Source: Candidatus Mediterraneibacter merdavium
GTDB taxonomy: Bacteria; Bacillota; Clostridia; Lachnospirales; Lachnospiraceae
DNA: 64,000 nucleotides
Direction: 5' to 3'
Assembly (NCBI GenBank): GCA_019118545.1
Contig: DWYT01000160.1
Location: 1-64,000 of the forward strand
In this document: positions 9,614-19,188 of the stretch, in pieces
Layout: every line of letters starts with the position of its first letter
Position numbering within the stretch: position 1 is the stretch's first letter
Program-made: the position numbers and the translations under genes
Notes under the pieces: generated by a model
What the model was told of the DNA's origin: nothing
Databases searched by the model: none
The model's input: only the letters and a program-made list of their open reading frames with translations

Positions 9614-10867
9614 TTGAAAAAAGCGGTAATAATATTGACGGCGTTAGTCGCGGCACTGGCGTCAGCCTGCAGTCCGTCTGATGTCTCAGAAGAAAAGAAA
9701 CCTATCGTGCTGACAATACTTGCAGGACAGTCTACATCGGATGCGGGAACCGAGGACATGATCGACGAATGGATGCAGCAGAGGTATCCCGACGTGAAAT
9801 TGGAATGGGAATGTGTAGACTGGGGAGACCGCTTTAATACACAAATGCGGGGAAGGTTTGCCGCAGGCGACGTCCCGGACATTATGATCGGAAAAGCCCA
9901 AGATGTACATACCTATGCAGCTGTCGGACAGTTGGGGGAGATCAACATTGATGCCGGTAGTTCTATTGCACAAAGTGCCCTTGATACAGTCACCATTGAT
10001 GGGAAAATATACGGAGTTCCTTATAACGCATGGTATCAGGGCGTTTTATATAACAAAGAAATATTTGAGGAAGCGGGAATAGAACCGCCCCGGACTCTGG
10101 AAGAAATGGAAGAGGTGATCCTCTGTCTGGAAAGTAAAGGAGTTGTTCCTTTCGCAACACATTTTCAAGAGAGCTGGAACGTGGGGAATATGACAATGCA
10201 GTATATGATAAATGATATTTTCCGCTATGACAGCGAATGGGGAGAAAAGTTCCGCGAAGGTACAGTCAGTTATTCAGATAATGAAGTAATCCTTAGATGT
10301 ATGCTGAATAATAAGATGATTTTGGACGCCTCATGGGAAGATGCGCTGCAGTTGGATCAGTTTGAGTGTGACAGCCGTTTTACTCAGGGAGAGGCCGCAA
10401 TGTATCTTACAGGATCATGGTCCCTGCAGTTTGCCAACCAGTATGGGAAGGACATTGAGTTTGGAATATTTCCTTTTCCGAATCAAAACGGTGATGCTGC
10501 TCTGATTAGAGAAACGAATATTACATTTATGAAAAGTGCTTTTACTGAGCATGATGAACTGATAGACGATATTTTCAACTCTTTGTTAAAAGATAAAAAA
10601 CTTCTTCAGGAAGTGCTAGATTTTACCCAGTCATCATCTGTAGTAACAGGAGCGGATACAGTGAGCAGCAGCCGGATTCAGGATGATATCAGCCGATATG
10701 AGGCTGAGGGGAAGATCATAGATGCTTCTGTGGGGAATGTTCAGCTTGTGTGGGAGTTTCAGAATAGTGTTGCCCAAGAGCAGCTTTCATGGCTGAAAAA
10801 CGAAAAGTCTCTCCGGGAAGTGCTGTCTTACGCAGATGAGAACAGGGAAAACAGTGTTTACGAATAG
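9614..10867 (+). CDS. ABC-type extracellular solute-binding lipoprotein (copy 1)
   Basis: Lipobox LASACS; LAGQSTSDAGTEDMIDEWM shared with the next gene; TTG start abuts upstream stop. Confidence 0.88.
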   Translation: MKKAVIILTALVAALASACSPSDVSEEKKPIVLTILAGQSTSDAGTEDMIDEWMQQRYPDVKLEWECVDWGDRFNTQMRGRFAAGDVPDIMIGKAQDVHTYAAVGQLGEINIDAGSSIAQSALDTVTIDGKIYGVPYNAWYQGVLYNKEIFEEAGIEPPRTLEEMEEVILCLESKGVVPFATHFQESWNVGNMTMQYMINDIFRYDSEWGEKFREGTVSYSDNEVILRCMLNNKMILDASWEDALQLDQFECDSRFTQGEAAMYLTGSWSLQFANQYGKDIEFGIFPFPNQNGDAALIRETNITFMKSAFTEHDELIDDIFNSLLKDKKLLQEVLDFTQSSSVVTGADTVSSSRIQDDISRYEAEGKIIDASVGNVQLVWEFQNSVAQEQLSWLKNEKSLREVLSYADENRENSVYE

Positions 10868-10894
10868 AGCGCTGTTATAGAAAAGCAGCATAAG

Positions 10895-10920
10895 ATTAAA
10901 AAAAGTACAACTTATTTTTT
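10895..10920. promoter_or_regulatory. Candidate third copy of the AAAAAGTAC site
   Basis: AAAAAAAGTACAACTTATTTTTT upstream of second solute-binding protein. Confidence 0.4.
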
Positions 10921-10996
10921 CCAATCCGTCCTACTACCGGGAAAGGCAGAACAGCTATAATCAGGTCATCAAATGAAAACGAGGAGGAACGAGAAA

Positions 10997-12265
10997 ATGA
11001 AGAAAAAAAGATTGACCGGGGTACTGCTGACAGCTGTTATGGTAACGACTCTTGCAGCCGGATGCGGCAGCGGCGAAGGCTCAGGGGGAGACGAGGAGAA
11101 AGTGACGCTGACCGTTCTGGCGGGACAGTCTACATCGGATGCTGGTATTGAAGACATGATCGATGAAGCGTTGGCAGAAAAATATCCAAACATTGAACTG
11201 GAGTGGGAATGTGTGGACTGGGGCAATGACTTCCAGCCGAAGATGCAGCAGTATATGCAGTCTGGTCTTCCTGATATTATGATCGGAAAAGCACAGGATG
11301 TCGCGACATATGCTCCTCAGGGAGTTCTTGGAGAAATTGACAGCGGATATCTGGATCGAGGACTGGACGCGGCCAGAGAAAACGTGACGATTGACGGGAA
11401 AACATACGGTCTTGTATATAACGCTATGTATCAGGGCGTGTATTACAACAAGACTATGTTCGAGGAAAACGGATGGGAGGTGCCGGAAACACTGGATGAT
11501 CTTCAGAAAATTATTGATGACTGCAACGAGAAAGGGATCATTCCGTTTGGAAGCCATATGGTAGATACATGGTCAATCGGAAATGTGACAATGCAGTTCG
11601 CTATGAATGACGTATTTAACAACAATCCTTCATGGGGAGATGATTTCCGCGCCGGGAAGGTTTCTTTTTCAGACAGTGAAGAAATGCAGACCGCATATGA
11701 ATATAATAAACTCATCTACGACAACACGTTCCCTGAAACATTTTCTACAGAGCAAACAGATTGTGACGCAAGAATGGTACAGGGCGAGGTGGCGATGAAG
11801 GTTTCAGGCTCATGGTCCATCCAGAACTTCCTTGATATTGACGAGAATTTTGAATTTGGTATTTTCCCGTTCCCGAACCAGACAGGAGATTCTAAGCTGA
11901 TCTTTGAACCCAATATTACGATTATGACAAGCGCAGATACAGAGCATCAGGATGAGGTGAATCAGGTTTTGGAGCTGCTTACCAGCGACAAGGAACTGGC
12001 GGTTGAGATTTTAGATTATACGAAGACAGCTTCTATGTTAAAAGATGTGACGCCTACATTTAGCAATCCGAGTCAGGAAGATATCGATAAATATGCGGCA
12101 GAGGGAAGAATTGTGGATGTGACATTAGGAAATAACCAGCTGGTATGGGGCGGATTTCAGGAGGAAAATGCAAAAGACATTGCAGCATGGCTGCAGGGCG
12201 ATATTACATTTGAGGACTGCCTGAAAGCCTCGGACGACAGAGTGGACGCAAGTTCAGCAAACTAA
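10997..12265 (+). CDS. ABC-type extracellular solute-binding lipoprotein (copy 2)
   Basis: Lipobox LAAGC; strong colinear similarity to copy 1. Confidence 0.9.
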   Translation: MKKKRLTGVLLTAVMVTTLAAGCGSGEGSGGDEEKVTLTVLAGQSTSDAGIEDMIDEALAEKYPNIELEWECVDWGNDFQPKMQQYMQSGLPDIMIGKAQDVATYAPQGVLGEIDSGYLDRGLDAARENVTIDGKTYGLVYNAMYQGVYYNKTMFEENGWEVPETLDDLQKIIDDCNEKGIIPFGSHMVDTWSIGNVTMQFAMNDVFNNNPSWGDDFRAGKVSFSDSEEMQTAYEYNKLIYDNTFPETFSTEQTDCDARMVQGEVAMKVSGSWSIQNFLDIDENFEFGIFPFPNQTGDSKLIFEPNITIMTSADTEHQDEVNQVLELLTSDKELAVEILDYTKTASMLKDVTPTFSNPSQEDIDKYAAEGRIVDVTLGNNQLVWGGFQEENAKDIAAWLQGDITFEDCLKASDDRVDASSAN

Positions 12266-12285
12266 ATTGACTGAGACGAAAAGTG

Positions 12286-12311
12286 AAGGGGAGGTTTTTT
12301 CTCCCCTTTTT
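12286..12311 (+). terminator. Intra-operon attenuator/terminator hairpin
   Basis: AAGGGGAG-GTTTTTT-CTCCCCTTTTT between binding-protein and permease genes. Confidence 0.7.
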
Positions 12312-12326
12312 GAGAGAAAGGGAAAA

Positions 12327-13217
12327 ATGAAAGTGAAAAAAAGGGGAACAATGGAACAAAAGCTGTTCCGCCAGTATCTAGTGCTGGTGCTTCCGGGATT
12401 TATCATCTTTACAATCGGATTGATCATTCCTCTGCTTCTGGCGCTGCGGTATTCTTTTACGAGCTGGGATGGAATGTCCACAGAAAAGGTCTTTGTCGGA
12501 TTTAATAATTATATAGATTTGTTTAAAGATGAAAATTTCCGGGACGCATGGGTATTTACAATTAAATTTACAATAGGAAACACGATTATACAGAATGTTG
12601 TAGCGCTGCTTTTCGCCGTTGCATTGGACAGTGGGATCAAAGCGCAGAAAATCTACAGGACGATCCTTTTCATTCCATGCCTGATCAGTGCTGTGATCGT
12701 AGGATTTGTGTGGCTGAAAATATTTTCGAATGTACTCCCCGAGATCAATGCGATGCTGGGGACGAATATCAATTTCCTGCTTTTCGGCAGTAAGGATACC
12801 GTTTTATCCGGTCTGCTGATTGCAAATAACTGGCAGTGGATCGGATACTGGATGCTCATATATCTGGCAGGACTGCAGTCTGTTCCGGCAGAGTTGTACG
12901 AAGCGGCAAAAGTCGACGGCGCCGGAGCGGTAAAGAGGTTTTTCAACGTGACGATCCCTATGCTGGCACCATCAATTACAATTTGTGTAGTGGGAATTAC
13001 AACCGGTTCGCTCAAGGTATATGATCTGCTCGTATCTTCGACAAAAGGAGGCCCGGGAAGAGCATCTACATCCATTATTTACGAAACATATACTACCGCG
13101 ATCAATGGAAGGCAGTATGGATATGGGTCAGCCATGTCGGTTACGCTTGTGATTGTGCTCTTGCTGGTTGCGATGATTCAGGTAAAGGGCTTAAAGAAAA
13201 GGGAGGTTCAGGCATGA
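12327..13217 (+). CDS. Carbohydrate ABC transporter permease (MalF-like)
   Basis: Multiple TMs; EAAKVDGAGAVKRFFNVTIPML EAA loop. Confidence 0.92.
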   Translation: MKVKKRGTMEQKLFRQYLVLVLPGFIIFTIGLIIPLLLALRYSFTSWDGMSTEKVFVGFNNYIDLFKDENFRDAWVFTIKFTIGNTIIQNVVALLFAVALDSGIKAQKIYRTILFIPCLISAVIVGFVWLKIFSNVLPEINAMLGTNINFLLFGSKDTVLSGLLIANNWQWIGYWMLIYLAGLQSVPAELYEAAKVDGAGAVKRFFNVTIPMLAPSITICVVGITTGSLKVYDLLVSSTKGGPGRASTSIIYETYTTAINGRQYGYGSAMSVTLVIVLLLVAMIQVKGLKKREVQA

Positions 13218-14086
13218 GGTTTCGAAAGAACACAAACAGAAAAGAAGAGCTGCCCTCTCAGCCATATACAAAAGGAACGCTGTGCATACAGATTGGCATG
13301 ACATTAGTTGCGATACTGTTTATAGCTCCTATATTTATTATTCTTAATTATTCATTTAAAGGTAAGAAAGAACTGTATCTGAGCAGTCCTTTGTCTCTTC
13401 CGGAAAGCTTTAATCTGGATAACTATATTGCAGCGTTTAAGAAGCTTGATCTGGCAACGACATTTACAAATACATTTATCTATACTGCTGTCAGCGTGGT
13501 TATTCTGGCAATTTTGTGCGGGACGACAGCATGGGCGATAGCAAGATGCTCCCACAGGTTTTTTAAATTCTGTTATATTTATTTTATTATAGGCATTTTG
13601 ATCCCGTATCAGGCTTTGTTTCTGCCGATCTATACGATCGGTTACAAGCTGCATTTGACAAACACGAGATTCGGAATTATCTTTATGTATGTGGCCACTG
13701 GTGTATCATTTGGCGTTTTCCTGATGAACAGTTTTATGTCCACTGTGCCGTTGGAGCTGGAAGAGGCTGCAAGGATCGACGGGTGTTCGGTTTTCAGGAC
13801 ATACATATCCGTGGTACTTCCGATTCTGAAACCCGCTATGGCTACGCTGATCATTATGCAGTCGTTTCAGATCTGGAATGATTATCTGCTGGCAAGCCTG
13901 TATGTAAGCAAAAAAGAGTTGAAAACACTGACAGTCTCGATACAATCTTTGTTTTCTGCACAGAGCAGCGACTATACAACGGCCATGGCGGCAATCGTAA
14001 TCTCAGTCCTGCCTATCGCGATTCTGTTTTTGTGTCTGCAGAAGTATTTTATAAAAGGGATGACTGTCGGAGCGGTAAAAGGATAA
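13214..14086 (+). CDS. Carbohydrate ABC transporter permease (MalG-like)
   Basis: EEAARIDGCSVFRTYISVVLPILKP EAA loop; start overlaps upstream stop. Confidence 0.92.
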   Translation: MRFRKNTNRKEELPSQPYTKGTLCIQIGMTLVAILFIAPIFIILNYSFKGKKELYLSSPLSLPESFNLDNYIAAFKKLDLATTFTNTFIYTAVSVVILAILCGTTAWAIARCSHRFFKFCYIYFIIGILIPYQALFLPIYTIGYKLHLTNTRFGIIFMYVATGVSFGVFLMNSFMSTVPLELEEAARIDGCSVFRTYISVVLPILKPAMATLIIMQSFQIWNDYLLASLYVSKKELKTLTVSIQSLFSAQSSDYTTAMAAIVISVLPIAILFLCLQKYFIKGMTVGAVKG

Positions 14087-14107
14087 AGAACGAAGGAGGA
14101 CGAAAAT

Positions 14108-16210
14108 ATGCCGGTACAACTGCTGAAAGAATATAAGCTGGGGGATATGAAAGCGGAATATCTGTTGGATTCGGACAACGGACAGGTGGGATTCCGCCTT
14201 CTGCCATATGATATGCGGATGCGGGAATATGCGGAAAAAGCTGCTGAGCCTGAGCCGCTTGTGCAATTGAAGGTGACAGGGGATATATACAATGCGGCTT
14301 ATGCCATGGGAGCTACCATGCGGAACAGTGAAACGGTAAGAAGGATGAAATACCACGGTCAAAGCAGCAGTGAAACGGAGGATGCTATTGAGATCAATAC
14401 TGTTCTGGAGGATGACAGGGGATACCGGGCGACGCATTGCCTTCGATGGAAATATGATACGCCGTATGTCAGGATAAAGTGTCTGTTTGAAAATCTGAGC
14501 GCGGAGCCGTGTACGCTGGAAATGCTGGAGAGTTTTTCACTGGGCGGGCTCTCTCCATATCTGGAAGGCGACGGACACGGGCAGCTTATGCTCCACAGGA
14601 TCAGAAGCGTATGGAGCATGGAAGGAAGACATGAAAGAATTCCGGCAGAAGAGCTTCAGCTTGAACCGGCATGGGCTCCGCATGCGGTTAGATGTGAGAG
14701 GTTCGGACAAGCCGGTTCTATGCCGGTAAACCGTTTTTTCCCGTTCGCGGCCGTAGAAGACACGCAGAATCATGTGTTCTGGGGCGCGCAGATCGCGCAC
14801 AATGCTTCGTGGCAAATGGAACTGTACCGGAAAGATGACGGACTGAGTCTGAGTGGCGGACTTGCCGACAGAGAACTGGGGCATTGGATGAAAGAGGTAA
14901 AACCGGGCGAATGTTTTTCTACTCCCGAAGCCATAGTGACGACAGCCCATACGGATTCGTTTGACGTTTTTACGGGACGGCTGACACAGGCGGCTTTAGA
15001 GGGGATTGGAAATGTCCCTGATGCAGAGCAGGAGCTGCCGATGGTGTTTAATGAGTATTGTACAACATGGGGCAGTCCGTCACATGAAAATATTTTAAAG
15101 ATACTGGGGAAGATCAAGGATAAAGATTTCCGGTATTTTGTTATAGACTGCGGTTGGTATAAAGCAGAAGGAGTTCCATGGGACATCAGCATGGGTGATT
15201 ATGAAGTGTCGGAGACTTTGTTCCCGGACGGATTAGAAAAGACAGTCTCCGCTATAAAAAGTGCAGGAATGATCCCGGGGTTGTGGTTTGAGATCGAAAA
15301 TGTGGGGAGTGCTTCAAAGGCTTACCACATGAAAGAACATCTCCTGCATAAAGACGGGAAAGTACTGACCAGTTATTTCAGGAGATTCTGGGATATGCAG
15401 GATCCGTGGGTAGAGCAATATCTGACAGAAAAGGTGATCGGAACACTGAAAAAGTATGGCTTCGGCTATATGAAGATTGATTATAACGAAACGATCGGAA
15501 TTGGGTGCGACGGCGAGGAGTCACCCGGTGAAGGCCTGAGAAAGAACATGGAAGCATCTGCCGCTTTTATTGAGAAGGTTAAAAGGGAGATCCCGGATAT
15601 TGTACTGGAAAATTGTGCATCCGGCGGGCATCGGCTGGAGCCGGGACTTATGGCGCAGATGAGCATGGCTTCTTTTTCCGACGCACATGAATGCGCCGAG
15701 ATTCCCATTATTGCAGCTAATCTTCACCGGGTGATCCATCCGAGGCAGAGCCAGATATGGGCAGTAATACGCAAGGAGGATTCGTTAAAAAGAATTGCGT
15801 ATTCTCTGGCAAATACATTTTTAGGGCGGCTCTGTATATCGGGGGATGTCACAGAACTTTCGGACAAACAGTGGGATATGATCGACAGAGGGATGGATTT
15901 TTATAAACGGATTGTACCTGTTATCAGGGACGGACAGTCGTACATTCATGGGAACAGGATAGAAAGTATGCGCCATCCTTGCGGCTGGCAGGGTGTAGTG
16001 CGCGTGGGGCGCCAGAATAAAGCGTATGTGGTCATACATACATTTGAAGAAGGGTTCCCGGAATGGATCGAGATTTCCCTGCCTGCCGGATGTCCGCAAA
16101 ATATCGGATCTGTTTACTCCGATACTGAAGAAGAGATCACAATAGAAGCAGGGATTTTGAAATACCGTGCCAAAGAAAAGTTTAAGGCTGTTGCGGTTGA
16201 GCTTACATAA
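14108..16210 (+). CDS. Alpha-galactosidase-like, GH36/melibiase family
   Basis: FVIDCGWYK, GFGYMKIDYNE, LENCASGGHRLEP motifs; no signal peptide. Confidence 0.85.
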   Translation: MPVQLLKEYKLGDMKAEYLLDSDNGQVGFRLLPYDMRMREYAEKAAEPEPLVQLKVTGDIYNAAYAMGATMRNSETVRRMKYHGQSSSETEDAIEINTVLEDDRGYRATHCLRWKYDTPYVRIKCLFENLSAEPCTLEMLESFSLGGLSPYLEGDGHGQLMLHRIRSVWSMEGRHERIPAEELQLEPAWAPHAVRCERFGQAGSMPVNRFFPFAAVEDTQNHVFWGAQIAHNASWQMELYRKDDGLSLSGGLADRELGHWMKEVKPGECFSTPEAIVTTAHTDSFDVFTGRLTQAALEGIGNVPDAEQELPMVFNEYCTTWGSPSHENILKILGKIKDKDFRYFVIDCGWYKAEGVPWDISMGDYEVSETLFPDGLEKTVSAIKSAGMIPGLWFEIENVGSASKAYHMKEHLLHKDGKVLTSYFRRFWDMQDPWVEQYLTEKVIGTLKKYGFGYMKIDYNETIGIGCDGEESPGEGLRKNMEASAAFIEKVKREIPDIVLENCASGGHRLEPGLMAQMSMASFSDAHECAEIPIIAANLHRVIHPRQSQIWAVIRKEDSLKRIAYSLANTFLGRLCISGDVTELSDKQWDMIDRGMDFYKRIVPVIRDGQSYIHGNRIESMRHPCGWQGVVRVGRQNKAYVVIHTFEEGFPEWIEISLPAGCPQNIGSVYSDTEEEITIEAGILKYRAKEKFKAVAVELT

Positions 16211-16214
16211 CAAA

Positions 16215-16259
16215 GAGTTCCGCTTGTAAAACTCCCGCGCCGGGCGCGGTCGCTTTAGC
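16215..16259 (+). repeat. 45-bp dispersed repeat, copy A
   Basis: GAGTTCCGC...AACTCCC...GCGCGGTCGCTTTAGC; matches the reverse complement of 19930-19974. Confidence 0.75.
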
Positions 16260-16269
16260 GGCAGAGGAC

Positions 16270-16533
16270 TTATTCCTCTATCACCTGTATTTCTAAATAA
16301 TCAAAATCAATCGAATCTACAAAATTATCCTGATAAAATCTTGCTTTGGAGTGGCGCTTGAACTCGTTGACCGTCTTGTCCAGCCAGATGGGTTTGCTCA
16401 AGTCAAATTCATAGCAGATCTGCTCCAAAGCGTTGAATATCTTGTGCGTACGGGTATCGTCCGTCTCGTCACAGACGACGGTATCCCGAAGCATCCTGTT
16501 ATCTTTAAATTCCTTTCCCCATAAGCGAAACAT
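16270..16533 (-). CDS. Hypothetical protein
   Basis: MFRLWGKEFKDNRMLRDTVVCDETDDTRTHKIFNALEQICYEFDL...; upstream AAGGAG. Confidence 0.6.
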   Translation of the reverse strand: MFRLWGKEFKDNRMLRDTVVCDETDDTRTHKIFNALEQICYEFDLSKPIWLDKTVNEFKRHSKARFYQDNFVDSIDFDYLEIQVIEE

Positions 16534-16713
16534 ATTGCGGCTCCTTTCACGGCACGGTCTGGGTGCGGTTTTTCCTATGTCGGCGCTGGCTTTTGCCGGA
16601 TGAAGGTATTCTAACACAAAACAGCGGAAAAGTCATTCGAAAATCCCGTTGCCTCTCCTGTTGCTTTTTGATATATTATATAGGAGTATTTGAGAAAAGC
16701 GGGGCGAATCGTC

Positions 16714-16995
16714 ATGACAGTGGAGGATGTACTTGGGAAAGTCACAGAGCTTTGCGAAAGATATCATGTGAAGGAGGCGGTTCTCTTTGGATCAAGGGCA
16801 AAGGGAACGGCACTGGAAAGAAGCGATATTGATATCGCGGTGTCCGGGGCGGAAGATTTTGATTCTCTGTCAGAAGATATCGAACAGATTCCCACACTGT
16901 ATACAGTAGATCTGGTAGATATGGACACTTGCAGGAATGTGTTGTTATTGGAGGATATCAGACAATATGGACGAAAAATTTACGAAAAGGTTTGA
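16714..16995 (+). CDS. mntA: Minimal nucleotidyltransferase, MntA-type antitoxin
   Basis: GSRAKGTALERSDID = GSX10DXD motif. Confidence 0.8.
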   Translation: MTVEDVLGKVTELCERYHVKEAVLFGSRAKGTALERSDIDIAVSGAEDFDSLSEDIEQIPTLYTVDLVDMDTCRNVLLLEDIRQYGRKIYEKV

Positions 16996-17380
16996 ATCAT
17001 TTCATAATTCACTGGATTCCCTCGCGGAAGCAAAGGACAGAGATATGTCGGATTCTTTTGTGCTCAGTGGGACAAGCGCAAAGTTCAGTATTACATTTGA
17101 CCTTGCGTGGAAGACGATGAAAGATATCCTGATCCAACGCTATGCGATGACCGGGTTTGTGACCGGATCACCTAGAGAAGTGCTGCGGACAGCTTACAAA
17201 GCAGAGCTGATTTCTGATGATATATGGATGGAAATGTTAAGGGTGCGCAATCAGCTCGCACATGACTATGACGGTAATATTGTTAAGGAATACTGTCAGA
17301 AAATCGTCCATGAATATATTGATACGCTGTATGAATATCTGTCCCGGGCACAGCGGATTGTGATGGAACAGACGGAATGA
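16967..17380 (+). CDS. hepT: HepT-like HEPN / nucleotidyltransferase substrate-binding protein
   Basis: RNQLAHDY = RX4HXY motif; overlaps the upstream nucleotidyltransferase gene. Confidence 0.75.
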   Translation: MDEKFTKRFESFHNSLDSLAEAKDRDMSDSFVLSGTSAKFSITFDLAWKTMKDILIQRYAMTGFVTGSPREVLRTAYKAELISDDIWMEMLRVRNQLAHDYDGNIVKEYCQKIVHEYIDTLYEYLSRAQRIVMEQTE

Positions 17381-17462
17381 CCGTCAGGGACAGAGATGTT
17401 TCGACGGTATGTGACTGTTAGGGATAAATTACTTAATATAGAGTCAGAACGGAGGAAGAGAC

Positions 17463-17909
17463 ATGATAAGAGAATGTACGGAAAATGACATGGAGATGGT
17501 CACAGCCTATCTTCAGGATGAGCCATACGGCAGAATGATCCTGACTGCGGTGAATAGATTCGGTTTTACAGAGCGTTTCCAGACGGTTTATGTTGATGTG
17601 GCAAGCACGGAGGATGGAGAGGTGAAGCTGAACGGTGTCTACCTCTTTTTATACCGCAATATTATCTTGCTTTGTAAAGAGAACCATGTTGATATTGATT
17701 TTCTTGAGCAGTGGATGGGAATCTCTGCGCCGGATAAGGTGGCGGGAAGAAAGGATAATGTGAATATCGTAAGCTGGCTTCTGACGGATTACAAGCTGGA
17801 GACAGGTGCGGCGGATCCAATGATAACCGATGCGGACGGCACTGCGGCGGACTGGTTGTCGGGGGCGGAATATGAAGGCGAGTGGGCCGTTCTCACAAGA
17901 GAGGGATAA
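17463..17909 (+). CDS. Hypothetical, possibly degenerate GNAT-like
   Basis: N-terminus MIRECTENDMEMVTAYLQDEPYG resembles GNAT starts; no clear acetyl-CoA motif. Confidence 0.5.
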   Translation: MIRECTENDMEMVTAYLQDEPYGRMILTAVNRFGFTERFQTVYVDVASTEDGEVKLNGVYLFLYRNIILLCKENHVDIDFLEQWMGISAPDKVAGRKDNVNIVSWLLTDYKLETGAADPMITDADGTAADWLSGAEYEGEWAVLTREG

Positions 17910-17915
17910 GCGATC

Positions 17916-18971
17916 ATGAAGAAGTTATTGGACAGAATATTTATTGACGGACTGAGCGGGATGGCCCAAGGACTTTTTGCCACGCTGATCATCGGCACGA
18001 TCATCCAGCAGATCGGTACATTTTCCGGGGGAGATCTGGGAAGTATGATCTATGCTCTGGGGAAAGTGGCGGCAGGACTGACGGGCGCCGGTATCGGCGT
18101 CGGAGTGGGACGGAAGCTGGATGCAGGACATCTTGTCATCGTATCTGCGGGGGTTGTCGGTATGGTGGGAGCCTTTGCGGGAAAGCTTCTGGCAGGACAA
18201 GTTCTTGTGGACGGTAATCTGGTGCTCTCGGGGCCGGGAGAGCCGCTGGGGGCGTTCGTGGCGGCATATATTGCGGTTGAGCTTGGAATCCTCATATCAG
18301 GAAAGACGAAGCTGGATATTATCCTCACGCCTCTCGTCTGTATTGGAGCTGGCTCCGCAGTGGGAATTTTCGTCGGTCCGCCGATCTCACGTTTCATGAC
18401 GTGGCTGGGCGCTCTTATCAACTGGGGGACAGAACAGCAGCCGTTCCTCATGGGGATCGTTGTATCTGTGCTGATGGGGATGATCCTGACGCTGCCTATC
18501 AGTTCCGCAGCGCTGGGCGTTATCCTGAATCTGTCCGGACTGGCGGCGGGAGCTGCCACTGTGGGATGCTGCTGCAACATGATCGGCTTTGCCGTGGCAA
18601 GCTGGCGGGAAAATAAGTTCAGCGGGTTTCTTGCGCAGGGGATTGGAACCTCCATGCTGCAGGTGCCCAATATTGTCAGACACCCTCTTATATGGCTTCC
18701 GTCTATTTTGTCCAGCGCGATTCTGGGGCCGGTAGGGACAATGCTTCTGCATATGACGAACAACGCTACCGGGTCAGGCATGGGGACGGCCGGACTTGTG
18801 GGGCCGCTGATGACGTGGCAGGTGATGACACAGACAGAAGCGGCGACGATCGTACTTCTTAAGATTATTGTCATACAGTTCGTGCTTCCGGCAGCAGTGA
18901 CGCTTCTTATCTCAGAATTTATGCGGAAAAGAAGATGGATAAGCTACGGGGACATGAAACTGGAGTTGTAA
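17916..18971 (+). CDS. PTS-EIIC-like membrane protein (PfoR/COG3641 type)
   Basis: Hydrophobic, Gly-rich; GGDLGSMIYALGKVAAGLTGAGIGVGVGRKL. Confidence 0.75.
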   Translation: MKKLLDRIFIDGLSGMAQGLFATLIIGTIIQQIGTFSGGDLGSMIYALGKVAAGLTGAGIGVGVGRKLDAGHLVIVSAGVVGMVGAFAGKLLAGQVLVDGNLVLSGPGEPLGAFVAAYIAVELGILISGKTKLDIILTPLVCIGAGSAVGIFVGPPISRFMTWLGALINWGTEQQPFLMGIVVSVLMGMILTLPISSAALGVILNLSGLAAGAATVGCCCNMIGFAVASWRENKFSGFLAQGIGTSMLQVPNIVRHPLIWLPSILSSAILGPVGTMLLHMTNNATGSGMGTAGLVGPLMTWQVMTQTEAATIVLLKIIVIQFVLPAAVTLLISEFMRKRRWISYGDMKLEL

Positions 18972-18986
18972 GAACCAGAATACATA

Positions 18987-19040
18987 TGGTATAATGTTTG
19001 TACGGAGTGCAAGCATTATACCAGCGCCGGTTTGCGGCCG
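18987..19040 (+). repeat. 54-bp direct repeat, unit 1, containing an extended -10 and a hairpin
   Basis: TGGTATAATGTTTGTACGGAGTGCAAGCATTATACCAGCGCCGGTTTGCGGCCG. Confidence 0.95.
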
Positions 19041-19106
19041 ACCAAGGGGGCGGCAAACCACTGCAAACCGTGCGCATCCTGCGGAGCATAGCACGTCCAA
19101 AGGACG

Positions 19107-19160
19107 TGGTATAATGTTTGTACGGAGTGCAAGCATTATACCAGCGCCGGTTTGCGGCCG
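19107..19160 (+). repeat. 54-bp direct repeat, unit 2
   Basis: Identical to 18987-19040. Confidence 0.95.
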
Positions 19161-19188
19161 CAATAACAGCCAATGGGGGATATCCGCG

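Noticed and set aside
14003-14437. Minus-strand ORFs across the sugar ABC/GH36 region
   Set aside because: Antisense ORFs without domains, overlapping well-supported genes
18050-18874. 274-aa minus-strand ORF opposite the PTS-IIC-like gene
   Set aside because: Shadow ORF from GC-rich codons; no recognisable domains, and the + strand protein is clearly coding
18994-19188. N-terminal extension of the alarmone synthetase ORF (MFVRSASIIPAPVCGR repeated twice)
   Set aside because: It is the translation of the 54-bp hairpin repeats; the true start is most likely 19189 (MKNKQQVEA)
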